DNA of 64,000 nt from Phyllostachys edulis (GCA_036346405.1 CM070563.1:31196816-31260815), one strand, 5' to 3'. Positions 31,481-42,354 are shown, numbered from the stretch's first letter. The notes: generated from the sequence alone by a model not told the origin. A program made the numbers and translations.

Positions 31481-32120
31481 TGTGCTGAAATTAAGTCTTG
31501 TCCATAAGGCCTCATGGAGACTTTCCCAAAATCTTGAGGTGAATTGGGAACTTCTATCAGACACTATACTCTTGGGTACACCATGTAGGCAGACAATTCG
31601 GGCTAGGTACAACTCAGCCAACTTGCTGCTTTGGTAGGTGGTCTTGACAGGGATAAAATGTGCCACTTTGGTCAAACGATCCACAATAACCCAAATGGAG
31701 TCATAGCCCGATTGGGTCCTTGGCAAACCAGTGATGAAATCCATACCCACTTGCTCCCATTTCCACTCGGGAACAGGCAAAGGCTGCAGCAAACCATCAG
31801 GCCTTTGGTGCTCAGCCTTAACCCTTTGGCACACATCACACCTTACCACATACTCAGCTATTTCTCGCTTCATGTTGACCCACCAATACTTCTCTTTGAG
31901 GTCTTGGTACATCTTGGTGCTCCCTAGATGAATGGAGTAATGAGACTCATGAGCCTCTTTGAGCAGCAACTGCTTTATATCTTGACAGTCCAGCACACAA
32001 AGTCTGCTGCCGAACCAAAGAGCTCCCTGGTCATCTTTTAAGAAGCAAGGAGCCTTACCTTTCTTCAAATTTTCTTTGATCTCTTGGAGGTCTTTATCAC
32101 GAGCCTGCATTTCTCGAATT
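31481..32120 (-). pseudogene. A integrase, truncated
   Basis: HHCC domain visible (HYSIHLGSTKMYQ, then CDVCQRVKAEH), then GMDFITGLPRT with the first catalytic Asp and SIVSDRSSQFTS with the second. The sequence ends at RLNFST, just before the segment that normally holds the catalytic Glu. The cut coincides with the boundary to LTR B, so it is a deletion end and not point decay. Confidence 0.85.
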
Positions 32121-32560
32121 TGCTTCTGGACAGCAGGCTGAACCTCCAGAACATGCACACAACCTTGAGTGACAATCTCCAAATTTAGTCGTCTCAACTC
32201 TTCACACAACCTGGGCTGACTCTCTTGAACCATTAAAGTGCTGCAATAACTCTTTCGACTCAGGGCATCAGCCACCACATTTGCCTTTCCTAGGTGGTAG
32301 TGAATTCCAATATCATAGTCTTTGATGAGCTCCAACCATCTTCTTTGTCTAAGGTTAAGATCCGATTGTGTAAAGATGTATTTTAGACTCTTATGGTCCG
32401 TAAAGACCTCGCAGCGATTACCAATAAGGTAATGGTGCCAAATCTTTAGGGCATGCACTACGACAGCTAATTCTAAATCGTGAGTTGGGTAGTTAGCTTT
32501 ATGAGGCTTTAATCACCGGAGGCATAAGCTACCACTCTTCCTCTTGCATCAAGACACAAC
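32121..32560 (-). pseudogene. A RNase H
   Basis: CEVFTDHKSLKYIFTQ and KANVVADALSRK are the usual C-terminal RH motifs. The frame is continuous with integrase (31478-32458) but one base off the RT frame, so there is a frameshift between 32460 and 32830. The N-terminal RH part lies in that broken stretch. Confidence 0.8.
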
Positions 32561-32599
32561 CAAGACCCTACCTAGAGGCATCACAAAAGACTTCAAAAT

Positions 32600-33420
32600 C
32601 TTTTTGGGTATCTCGCAAATGAGCACCGGCAGAGGTTAACCGCTTCTTCAATTCTTGAAAATCAGTGCTCACAAGTCAAGTCCAAACATACTTGCTTTCC
32701 TTCTTGAGCAACTGAGTGAGAGGCCTTGCTATCTTGGAAAAACCTTCAATGAATCGACGATAATACCCTGCCATGCCAAGGAAACTTCTAATTTGGGACA
32801 CTGATTTGGGTGGCTTCCAGTTTAGAACATCCTAAACCTTGCTAGGGTTGACTGCCACACCTGCAACTGACATTACATGACCCAAAAAGATATCCTCTTT
32901 CAACAAAAAGTCACACTTCTCAAACTTCGCATAAAGTTGGTGGTCTCTAAGCTTGTCTAAGACCAACCGAAGGTGATCTTCATGCTCCTTCTCAGTCTTG
33001 GAGTATACTAGGATGTCATCTATGAAGACAATGATAAACTTATCTAAGTACTCCATAAACACTTTATTCATCAAGTTCATAAAGTATGTAGGGGCATTGG
33101 TCAATCCAAAAGACATGACCGTGAACTCATAAAGTCCATACTGGGTTGAGAAGGCTGTCTTTGGGATGTCCTCTTGTCGAATCTTCAATTGGTGATAACC
33201 TGACCTTAGGTCAATCTTGGAGAAAACTACTGCTCCTATTAGTTAATCAAACAAGTCATTGATCCTGGGCAAAGGGTACTTATTCTTGATGGTAACATCA
33301 TTGAGAGCTCTATAATCCACACACATGCGTTGTGTACCATCCTTCTTTGCCACAAAGATCACTGGGGCTCCCCAACGAGAGGAACCCGGCCTAACAAATC
33401 CTTTGCTTTGCATTTCTTCA
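32600..33420 (-). pseudogene. A reverse transcriptase
   Basis: IVFIDDILVYS (catalytic box FIDD, about 33015-33026) and MSFGLTNAPTYF are clear. In-frame stops at 33423-33425 (TAA), 33243-33245 (TAA) and 32832-32834 (TAG), at positions that are normally Gln for the first two. Otherwise colinear with chromovirus RT. Confidence 0.85.
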
Positions 33421-34080
33421 ATTTATTGCTTCAACTCAACAAGATCATTTGCAGGCAATCTATATGGTCTTTTGGAAATGGGTGCTATCCCTGGAATCAG
33501 GTTGATGACAAATTCCAGATCTCAGTCTGGAGGCATTCCAGGTAACTCACTTGGAAACACATCTGGGTATTCCCACACCATAGAGAGGTCTTCAAACTTA
33601 ACTTCTCTCAAACAGGCCAAGCTAGGACCTGCCCTAGGAGAGGTCTTAGGGCTAAATTCAACTTGTATCCCTTGCTCATTGGTGAGTGCAATGGACTTGT
33701 TGGCACAATCTATTTGACCTTGGTTCTTGGCTAACCAGTCCATTCCAAGAATCACATCTAACCCTTGGGAGTGCATGACTATCAAGTCTGCAGAGAAAGG
33801 TACTCCCAAGATTTCCAAGGAAAGATTTGGGCACAAGGAGCTAGTCCTCATTTCAGAGCCCGGAGAGTGGATTAACATAGGTTTTATTAAAGGAGACATA
33901 GCTAACCCATTGTTACCCACAAACTTAGAAGAGACAAACGAATGAGAAGCTCCGGAATAAAAAAGAATGGTTGCCGGTACTGAATTAACAAGAAACGTAT
34001 CAAGAACCACATCCGATGTGGTTTGAGCTTCTTCGGCTGTGACATGATTTAGTCGCCCTTTAGTATATTGTACTGAAGGC
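33421..34080 (-). pseudogene. A protease, active site lost
   Basis: ILFYSGASHSF at about 33945-33970 stands where DSGASHSF is expected: the catalytic Asp codon reads TAT (33957-33959). The frame is continuous with gag on the right and runs to a TGA at 33522-33524 (CGA expected). IVMHSQGLDVILGMDWL follows. Confidence 0.85.
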
Positions 34081-35180
34081 TTCGAGTTGGTGTGGCTACC
34101 AGGAGCTGAAGGCCCTTGTCCAGATTGGTTGGGAGTTGGAGCTGCAGCTTGAAGCTTCTTCGGGCATTTGCTAGCATAGTGCCCAACTTCATGGCAATAA
34201 AAACATGTGACCCCAGCTGCTGGGGACAGGGATGACTTCTTCTGGACAAGACTTCCTGGAGAAGTCCCACGGGAACTAGAAGTGTAGGGACGTCTCGCTT
34301 GCATGGGAGACTTTGAAGGGGAGGAGGTCGCAGGCCTCTTGTGCTGAAATTGAGAGGTCTTTGGCTTGGAAAAACCCTCTGATTTGAACTGCTGAGCTGC
34401 CTTCCTCTTCTTATGATTCTCCATCTCAATATGCTTGCCCTCTTGACGAATTGTCTTGCTCACAAGTTGCTGAAAATATGGGTAGTCATGAGCAAAGAGC
34501 TGGACCGAGAGATCATCATTGAGCCCTTCCAAGAAACGCTCTTGCTTGGACTCATCAGTGGCCACATCTTCGGGTGCATATCTTGCCAATTAATTGAATT
34601 TGTGAAAATATTCACTAACAGTACGATTTCCTTGGCGTAAAGATCTGAACTCCTTCTTCTTTAACAAAATCATACCATGTGGAATGTGTGCACGGTGAAA
34701 AGCTTGCATAAATTCCTCCCAAGTTATAGTCTGCGCATCAACATGGGACTGAGTGAAGTTGTCCCACCACTCAGAGGCTGATCCATGGAGTTGGTGAGAG
34801 GCAAACAAAACCCTCTCACGATCAGTACACTGGATCATGTCTAGCTTTCTTCCCACAACCCTGAGCCAGTCATCAGCTTCCATAAGCTCAATAGTACTGG
34901 AGAATGTGGGTGGCCTCATTCTCATGAACTCAGAGATATTTGTCCTTGGAGGGGGTGGTACATAAACAGGAGGTTGGGTTGCTGCTGCTGCTTGAAGGTT
35001 CTGAGTGTTGGTGATGGACTGGGCTAACAGATTGATCAACTATGCTTGATTTGCCATCACTTGGTTCCAATCTAGTCCTTGAGCTAGAGGAGGAGGTGGT
35101 TGCGGCACTGGGGTCTCTGGATCACCCCCAAAGGCTCTGCCTTGCCCACTAGTGCTGCCACTGCCTCTAGTTGTCACCAT
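34081..35180 (-). pseudogene. A gag
   Basis: ATG at 35178-35180 (MVTTRGSGSTSGQG), in frame with everything to 33522. Capsid region MRPPTFSSTIELMEADDWL and ASEWWDNF; the ARYAPEDVATDE motif follows a TAA at 34590-34592; zinc knuckle CFYCHEVGHYASKC at about 34170-34210. A second stop, TAG, is at 35040-35042. Both stops fit C-to-T change of CAA/CAG. Confidence 0.85.
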
Positions 35181-35677
35181 CTGCCAGAGGTCCAAAGGTA
35201 GGAAAGAGATGAGAGAGCTAAGGGGGAAGAGGTTAAAACAACCAAACCAGCAAAATCAGCAACTCACAAGTTCAAACACGTTCTACTCGGGGCTCACCGC
35301 CCTCAGGGCTGCAAGCGAGGAGGTCGTGGCCACAAGGGGAGGTCATTGCAAGAGACCCAAAGGAGGTCCTTGCAAAAGCCACCACCATTGACCACGAGCT
35401 CGGAAATCCTAACAAAGGGAAAGGCTCAAAATACAAAGGTTAACTACCACAAGACCCCCTAATGATATGACCAGAGAAAGAGGATCCAATTACTTTATAA
35501 AACAATGAAGAGAGCAAAAGGTAAGAGAGAGTGAGGTGAGAAAAGATACAAGGAAGGGGTAAGGATAGAGAGATGACTCAGGTAAGGAGAGAACATGTTA
35601 TTCTTTTCTTGTTGTAAAATAAGTTTTGAAATCTTCACTAACGACTATTCTACTAGGCTACGTCCTGTAGTCAGGAT
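35181..35677 (-). other. A 5' leader
   Basis: Non-coding leader between primer site and gag start, purine-rich in plus sense. It includes two GAGGTC-containing stretches (about 35315-35375) that resemble LTR repeats. No gene seen. Confidence 0.6.
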
Positions 35678-35689
35678 GCTCTAATACCA
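35678..35689 (-). other. Primer binding site of A (iMet-like)
   Basis: Minus TGGTATTAGAGC: one mismatch to the iMet core TGGTATCAGAGC (C to T), two bases from the LTR. Confidence 0.85.
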
Positions 35690-36157
35690 CTTGTGACGAC
35701 CCGGCCAGGGGCCTCACCCGAGAGATCCTCCCAGACCTCCCTGGGAGTCCACCAGGACCTCCCAGGAGGTCCCAAGGACCTCTCGGCAGCCTCCTGTGCC
35801 TCCCAGAGGTCCAAATGACCTCCTAGAGGTCCGTGGAATTGACCGAGGAGGTCTTGAGGCTCGTAACCTTCCCCAAGAGCCACGACTGCACTGGGAGGTC
35901 TAGGGACCAACCCGAGGAGGTCATGGGACTTGGAGAAGTTCTAACCCTCTTGTGATCGTAACCACCCCAAGGATCAATGGTCGGTTCTCACAAAGAATTA
36001 CAAGTGATAACGCACATCCACACAAGACTTTATTAACAACAAGGAGTTGATTACAAAGTTGCTTACAAGCCACGCACAATAAGGCAAAATACACAATGAA
36101 GCAAAACCAAAGAAACCATGTCCACCCAATACACCACGTAATTGGTCGAGGCGCGCG

Positions 36158-36198
36158 CTAGTTGATCCGGTCCTCATCCTCATCAAAGAAGTCTTCTC
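36158..36198 (-). other. LTR A micro-ORF, terminal exon
   Basis: 41 nt encoding GEDFFDEDEDRIN then TAG. The acceptor here reads GCGG where the solo LTR has GCAG, so this copy probably cannot splice. The hairpin before it is degenerate (GAGCAC...ATGTTC). Confidence 0.5.
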
Positions 36199-36532
36199 CC
36201 GCACAATTCATGAATCAAGCAAGAATGAGCACAACCACCATGTTCGCAAGTTACACCCGTCAATTAATAGAATGACATGCATAATGGATATCTCAAAGGT
36301 AGGCATAATATGGTTAGTTTGCATAAAGCCAAGTTTGTTTCAAATACAAGTATTAAGTTCCAAAGCTTATAACAATAATCAAAATTCATTTGCAAATCCT
36401 CATTTTACAGATGGATAACTTTCATCAATATAATGGTGAAGGATACCCTCCTGTCACAAGGCTCCCTGCCCAACCCATTTTGAAAACAAACCAGAGGTCA
36501 AACTTTGAGCAGCTTTGCTAGCATGTCCATAA

Positions 36533-36573
36533 CCGTGGACACGGCTATTCGAATAGTTTTACACTCTGCAGAG
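36533..36573 (-). other. Palindrome block in LTR A
   Basis: CCGTGGACACGG (arms CCGTG/CACGG), CTATTCGAATAG (36545-36556) and CTCTGCAGAG (36564-36573): the cleanest copy of the triple palindrome. Confidence 0.75.
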
Positions 36574-37378
36574 GTTGTACACTTTACCCACATGACACGA
36601 CTTCTCTAGTTTGTTTGACAACCGCTGCTTGCACCTCTCACCGCCGATGGTAAGAGGTCTAGAGCACGTGACAAGGCCTTTACAACGCATCATTCCACCG
36701 CAGTCCATCCACTCTAAGGTTTCGCCCCTTCCTAGGGCCCCCTCTTGAGCCAGGTGGGTGCAACAAAGTCATAAAAGACAGGCCATGAAAGACCACCCAC
36801 TATTCCGTCGGACCAACTGCGATGATAACTTTGTAAATTAGTTGGCCAAGTCCCGCCCATACAGGACATGTGGTTGCACGAAGAGGCATAGTAAAATACA
36901 CTCACATACCAGTCCTTAACTGACCCGGGCGGCCACCACAACCCTGGGGCATCGGATCACACGATCCCCGTGCATGGACTTGCACTAACCAAACAACCAA
37001 TGCCGCCCAAGTCCAAATCCATTTCTCATTTCTTTGTTTTGAACCCTCCATGGCACACCAATGCCATGGCCCAGATCATTTAGACAAGTGATATTTTTTG
37101 GTCAAAACCTCCCAAACCCAGATTCTTTTCTCTAAGCATGGCTAAGCTCTAGTTTTTCAGAGGTCCTGGTCCACTATATTGCATAAACCAGGTTTTGCCT
37201 AGGGTGATAACATGTTCGGCTCAAGACCAGTAGTGGTCATACCAAGGAAATTAGGCATAACTATGAATTTAAAGACGGGCATTGAAATAACTTAGTAAAG
37301 TAAGCATGCATTAATATTTGAAATGGAATATACATAGGTTGAAATAATGGGTGCAATATGATCAAGAGTGTAACTTGC

Positions 37379-37444
37379 CTTGCTCAAAGGCCTGGATGTC
37401 TTCTTCTTCTTCGGGGAGCTCTTGCTCTTTAGTGTCTTCACAAT
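37379..37444 (-). other. LTR A micro-ORF, upstream exon
   Basis: 66 nt between CGTGTAG and AAG|GCAAGT, open in the expected phase: CEDTKEQELPEEEEDIQ..FEQ. Same length as in the solo LTR, and the acidic character is kept despite many substitutions. Confidence 0.55.
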
Positions 37445-37708
37445 CTACACGAGAAAACCACAGCAACTCAATACAAAGCTCAAATAAAACCCAATGAAAC
37501 TTCAATGAAACTCCAAGATAAAACCAACAGAGAGGCTAGGTCGGTTGGAGGAGGTCCAAGGGGCTTGTTGGAGGAGGTCCAAAGCTCAAGGAAGGAGGTC
37601 CAAGAGCTTTGGAGGAGGTCCGAAGCTCAAGGGAAGAGGTCCACGAGCTGCTCGGTTACTTTGGAGAATGGAGATGGGGAAAAAGATGATGATGAAGGGC
37701 TGCCCAAG

Positions 37709-37717
37709 CTTATATAG
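37709..37717 (-). promoter_or_regulatory. TATA box of LTR A
   Basis: TATATAAG context CTATATAAGCTTGGGCAGCCC in minus sense, as in the solo LTR. Confidence 0.6.
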
Positions 37718-37984
37718 CTAGAGCCATTGAGATCTCCCAGGGTATAGGTGTTCATGAGTTGGTGAAAAGGACAATGAAAGCAGGCAAAAGATGTGACAAA
37801 AGTATGACACGGGTGCTGCAAAAAGTGGTAGCATTTAATGCGATACAATAGGCATTAAATGTGGGGAGACTCCCTTGTGCAAAGGACATAGTCAAAGGAT
37901 AAAGAAAAATGGATGTGACTGCCAAGTGGGAACAGTCAAAGCTCAAGGGAAAGTCCCGCGGACAGGAGGTCCAACAGACACCAC

Positions 37985-38450
37985 AATGGGGAGGTCCTGA
38001 CGGTCGGATTAAATCAAGGGGAGGTCTGGGCGGTTAGGATCTCTCAAGGGGAGGTCCTAACGGTCAGATCTAGCAAGGGGGAGGTCTGGACGGTTAGGAT
38101 CTCCAAAGGGGAGGTCCTAACGGTCAAGATCTAAACAAAGGAGGTCCTGACGGCTAAGATCTTCAGAGGGGAGGTCTTAACGGTCAATATCTAAACAAGG
38201 GAGGTCCTGACGGCTAAGATCTCTAGAGGGGAGGTCTTAACAGTCAAGATCTAAACAAGGGAGGTCCTGAGGCTAAGATCTCTAGAGGGGAGGTATTAAC
38301 GGTCAAGATCTAAACAAGGGAGGTCCTGACGGCTAAGATCTCCAAAGGGGAGGTCTTAACGGTCAAGATCTAAACAAAAGAGGTCCTGACGGCTAAGATC
38401 TCCAGAGGGGAGGTCTTAACGGTCAAGATCTAAATAAGGGAGAGTCCTGA
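37985..38450. repeat. 60 bp dimer array in LTR A
   Basis: About 7.5 copies of two alternating 30 bp halves, GGTCCTGACGGCTAAGATCT and GGTCTTAACGGTCAAGATCT. Related to the 60 bp array in LTR C, though the two LTRs differ elsewhere. Confidence 0.85.
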
Positions 38451-38714
38451 GGTGAGCGATAGCGAGATAAGAAGCGGGAGAAGCGGGAGCCATAGGATTT
38501 CCATCGAACGGGTCACGGCAATTGGGCCGTTTAGACCGAGCGAATGCTCCAACAGATCAGGGCCGTCCAATACGGATCGGATGGTTCTAAAGGAGTGGGT
38601 CGTTCGGACCATCCGAACGTCTCACCAAGATCCAACCGTCCAACGCAAATCGAACGGTACACAAGTGATAGAGGTCTGGATCAAGCGGAAAGCTCGAACG
38701 GGCATGAGGGAGGT

Positions 38715-38935
38715 CTAAATAAACAAGGAGGAGGTCCTAGAGGACATGGGGAGGTCCTGAAGGACATAGGGAGGTCCAAATAGACAATGAGAAGGTCCTA
38801 GAGGGCATAGGGAGGTCCTAAAGGACACAGGGAGGTCCAAATAGACAAGGAGGAGGTCCTAGAGGACATGGGGAGGTCCTGAAGGACACGGGGGGGGTCC
38901 AAATAGACAAGGAGGAGGTCCTGACCAAAGGAGAA
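38715..38935. repeat. 61 bp tandem array in LTR A
   Basis: About 3.5 copies with GTCCAAATAGACAAGGAGGA and CTAGAGGACATGGGGAGG; counterpart of 23200-23575. Confidence 0.8.
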
Positions 38936-39132
38936 TAAAGCCAAAGCAGAAAAGAGGAGGCCACCAAAACTCCACAAACCCAAATAACCTCATGCGATTT
39001 TTAGTTGAAGTTTGAATTAATCTATTAAAATCCATTCTGAAATTATCAAGTTAAGCTTTGAATTCTCATGAAAACAAAATGGTTCTTTTTATTTTGAAAG
39101 TTCAAAAAGGCTCCAAAAATCAGGGTGTTACA

Positions 39133-40009
39133 CACTTCGGCGAGGTTCCGGTGAAGAGGTAGGAAGCACCGCGTAGAGTAGGACGTCGTGATGCTGGCAG
39201 TGTGGTCGATGGCGGACGTGCTCCACTGCTCACGACGCTAGGGGTGGCGGAGGTGAGTTCGGCCGGTCGACGAAGAATGGCGACTCTGGTCAGTAGGGAG
39301 CGAGAGAGGAGGGTGGGTGATGGGGACGGGATGAGTGAAAGGAGGGGCACCCCGTGCTCCTTCTTATAGGGTCGGAGGTGGCGGGGAGAGAGAGAATAGC
39401 ATGCAAGATCATTAACGGACGGGAGCGCGATTTGCAGAATTGGATTGTTTATGGGAAGAATTGATGGCCAGATTGGAGGAGTGATGAGGTGAGTTGAATG
39501 CCGTAAATTTCGTAAAGAATGGTGGAGGGAATCACAGAGATTGAGAGCTTCATATGGCCTCTAATGGCGGCATGCATGCTGTGCACTGTCGGCTTGCGCA
39601 GGGGAGGAAGGGAAGGTGGCGCGGGCAGAGGCGGCACGGTGGTGGAGGTGGCCGTCGGATTCTAGAATTATTTTGAACTTAATAAAAATAATTCCAACTT
39701 TTAATTGGTAATAGTTTTTGCACATAATTTATTTTGGCTTTAAAATAATTAGTGAAAAGCTTTTAAAATTCCGAAATTTCCAAAAATTAATTAAATTTTT
39801 ATTTTTCACTTTAAATTCAATAAAATCCCAGAAAACTCCATAAATTTTCTTTTTGACTTTAAAACCGAGAAATTAAATAATTAATTTTTTAACAAATAAA
39901 GCTCTTTTTAAATTGCAGAAAATCAAGAAAATATTTGACAGCCACAAAATCCAATAAAATAATATCTTTATTTATTTTTATTTTGGTAACAGAACTTTGG
40001 GATGTTACA
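39133..40009 (-). repeat. E 3' LTR fragment
   Basis: Matches 43265-44485 closely, but about 340 bp present at 43797-44130 are missing at about 39659. The left end is the insertion point of A. TATA-like TATAAG (minus) at 39363-39368. Ends ...TTTGGGATGTTACA. Confidence 0.85.
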
Positions 40010-40753
40010 AACTATCCTCCCTTAAAAGGAATCTCGTCCTCGAGATTCGGAGAGGCTAGAAACAAAGGAGAGGAATATAGCATAAATGAATTGAGAGATA
40101 GAAAAGAGTCTATCTTCAAGTTGGCGTCCTTTAAGTCCTTGGTGCATCGATAGGTTAGGAGTTCAATGGATTGTTAGAGAAGAGGGAAAAGAAAATGATG
40201 AGAAAGAAAGCTATGAGGGGAGAAGTCTACCCACTTAAGCAAATGTTGGACACAAGATAAAAAAATATCTATGTACGACGTACCAAAAGAAAACATACGA
40301 TACAAGTTAAGAAACAATACAACGCTCTACTCGATCGATACTCATAAGCTAGTGAAATGACTCAATGCACAGAATGAGTCTTGGTAAACTTAAGCTATAT
40401 GGCTTGGCTGACAAAATGATCTTCAGTATATCTTGTCTGTTGTCCTTGGATGGTGGAGATGATGATACTTTCTCGATGGCTCTATGTCTTGTGGTCTTGA
40501 ACGTAATGGTAAGAAACGTGTTGACCTTCTATAGAAATTTTTCAAGGGAAAGAGGATCCATTTAATATTATAAAAAGGTGAAGAATGAATTAGGTAAGAA
40601 AGAAATTGCTATGAAGAAGCTGTAGATAGAAGACCAAGATGAGGAGAGGACAAATTATTTTTCTTGTTATATAAAATAAGTTTTGAAGTTTCCAACTAAC
40701 GGCCATTCTAACTAGGTCACGACCTACAGTCGATATGGCTCTGATACCACTTC
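40010..40753 (-). other. E interior: purine tract, non-coding DNA, primer site
   Basis: Purine tract AAGGGAGGATAGTT (minus) at 40010-40025; iMet primer site TGGTATCAGAGC (minus) at 40738-40749, four bases from the LTR. The 700 bp in between resemble only the leader of B (purine-rich, AGAGAGAAGA). No ORF of note. Confidence 0.8.
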
Positions 40754-40993
40754 TGTCGGACCCGGGAGTAAGCCCCCAAATCCTCTGTGTATTTCTGAAC
40801 TAGTCCCATGATCAGTAGCTAGTTCACACAGTAAACAGATATGGTAACATCCATAAATCGCACAATTTTATTAATAATCAACAGAGTTTATTACAAGAAA
40901 GGCTTACAAGCCAACAATAAAGAAACTCAGCGGAAGATGAAGAAGTAGTGGAGTCCAGCTGATCTGCCACAGGCAATCGACTGGGGTAGTGGC

Positions 40994-41034
40994 CTAGTCG
41001 TCGAGATCCAAACTGGTAGCGAAGTCCTTCTCCT
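40994..41034 (-). other. LTR E micro-ORF, terminal exon
   Basis: 41 nt after acceptor TTTTAG; ends EEKDFATSLDLDD and TAG. The hairpin GAGCAC...GTGCTC (41063-41081) precedes it. Confidence 0.5.
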
Positions 41035-41062
41035 CTAAAATTTATTTGCATTAAGCAAGGAT

Positions 41063-41081
41063 GAGCACAACTTCCGTGCTC
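41063..41081 (-). other. Pre-acceptor hairpin in LTR E
   Basis: GAGCAC-(7 nt)-GTGCTC. In C and D the same position has GAGTAC...GTACTC: paired C/G replaced by T/A. Confidence 0.55.
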
Positions 41082-41404
41082 GCAAGTTACACCTAATAAC
41101 AAAGTTAATGCATGCATGCATATTAACAAGGAAGGCTTATAGGGTTATTTGTAAGCAATATTTGACAATTTAAACACAATACTAAGTTCAAAAGCTCAAA
41201 ATTTACAATAACTAAAATTGAGTTTTAACTGAATTAATAAAGCTAGTGTAGGCACCAACCTAACACTAACTTAAACACGGGCACCAACCCGGGGCTTCAA
41301 CCCATAACTTTTCTCATGGACACCCATCCATGGCAGAACTATTTTACAAAACATTTTAAAAACAAAATTAAAGTCTAACTTTGAGTGGCTTTGCTAAGCA
41401 TGTC

Positions 41405-41452
41405 CATGACCATAGACACGGCTATTCGAATAGTTCTTAGCACTCTGCAGAG
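41405..41452 (-). other. Palindrome block in LTR E
   Basis: CTATTCGAATAG (41422-41433) and CTCTGCAGAG (41443-41452), both perfect, in an LTR whose surrounding sequence is very different from A and C. Confidence 0.7.
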
Positions 41453-42294
41453 GTTGTGCAGCTTTGCCCACAAGACACGAGTTCTCTAGTTTGTTTGGCA
41501 TCCGTCGATAACACTACTCACTACCTTAGGTAAATAGTCTAGAGCATGTGACGAGGCCTTTACAAAGCAACACCCCACCATGGTTCCACCTCACTAAGGT
41601 TTCGCTTCCATTGGGCTAACCACCCGTCGGATTCCAGCCCCCTCTTGCGTCTTGTGGGAATACATAGAAGTAGGTCATTCTGACACCCACACATCAACAT
41701 GGCACAACCACGATGGAATATTGCAAATTAGTTAGCCAAGTCTGTCCCATACTAGACTTGTGGTGGTACGGTGAGGTGTAGCAAAGGAACGCTCGAAGAC
41801 CGCTCCTTAACTGACTTGGGTAACTTCCAAAAACCTCGGGTCTTAATTCTACCCAAATTAAGCCCGTGCATAAACCTGCACCCACCAACCATCCATTTTT
41901 GCCCAAGTCCAAAAAATCATTAAATTTTATTTCATTTTTCAAAGTATTTGTAAACTCCCATGACACACCAATGCCAAGGGTACAATTTAAACAACATTTG
42001 AATTTTTGGCTGAAATTCCCAAATCAAATATTTCAAGTCTAAGTATGGCTAAGCATAATTTTTAACAAAATATTCTAGTTCATACTATTGTATAAACTAG
42101 ATTTTCATCTAAGGTATTAAGGTAGGTTATTTCAATGTCAAGATTTGGATGTACAAAGGAATTAGGCATAACTGTAATTTTAAAAACAAGTATTTAATTT
42201 AGACTGAATAGAAATAGGCATGCAATAATAATTTAAAATAGAATTTAAATAATTTGAAATAATGCACTCAAATATGATCAAATATGTAACTTAC

Positions 42295-42354
42295 CTTGCT
42301 TGATTATTTGCTCTCAAACGGCGCCGAAATCTGACTCTCCGAAGTCATCGAAAT
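42295..42354 (-). other. LTR E micro-ORF, upstream exon
   Basis: 60 nt (2+57+1) between TGTATAG and AAG|GTAAGT, the only canonical GT donor of the set. Reads FDDFGESDFGAV then TGA (CGA expected) then EQIIKQ. Intron 1.26 kb. Confidence 0.5.

Larger units (their letters stand above)
31481..39132 (-). mobile_element. A: chromovirus-type gypsy element, 3' part deleted
   Basis: Minus-oriented: 5' LTR 35692-39132, iMet-type primer site, single-frame gag-pol from 35180 to the junction at 31480. Lost: the end of integrase (and any chromodomain), purine tract and 3' LTR. Long LTRs, the iMet primer and fused gag-pol suggest the Tekay/Del branch; without the integrase C-terminus I cannot confirm a chromodomain. 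It is the only copy of this LTR superfamily in the window with pol, so a plausible relative of the helper for B, C and E. Confidence 0.75.
35692..39132 (-). repeat. 5' LTR of A (3.44 kb)
   Basis: Minus sense TGTAACACCCTGA (39132) to GGCCGGGTCGTCACA (35692). Contains palindromic GGACCTCC repeats (35720-35900), micro-exons (36158-36198, 37379-37444), palindrome block (36533-36573), TATA (37709-37717), a 60 bp dimer array (37985-38450) and a 61 bp array (38715-38935). No gene otherwise. The right flank CACTT would be the target duplication in LTR E. Confidence 0.9.

Noticed and set aside
31481..32120. Chromodomain of element A
   Set aside because: The integrase C-terminus is deleted, so its presence cannot be judged.
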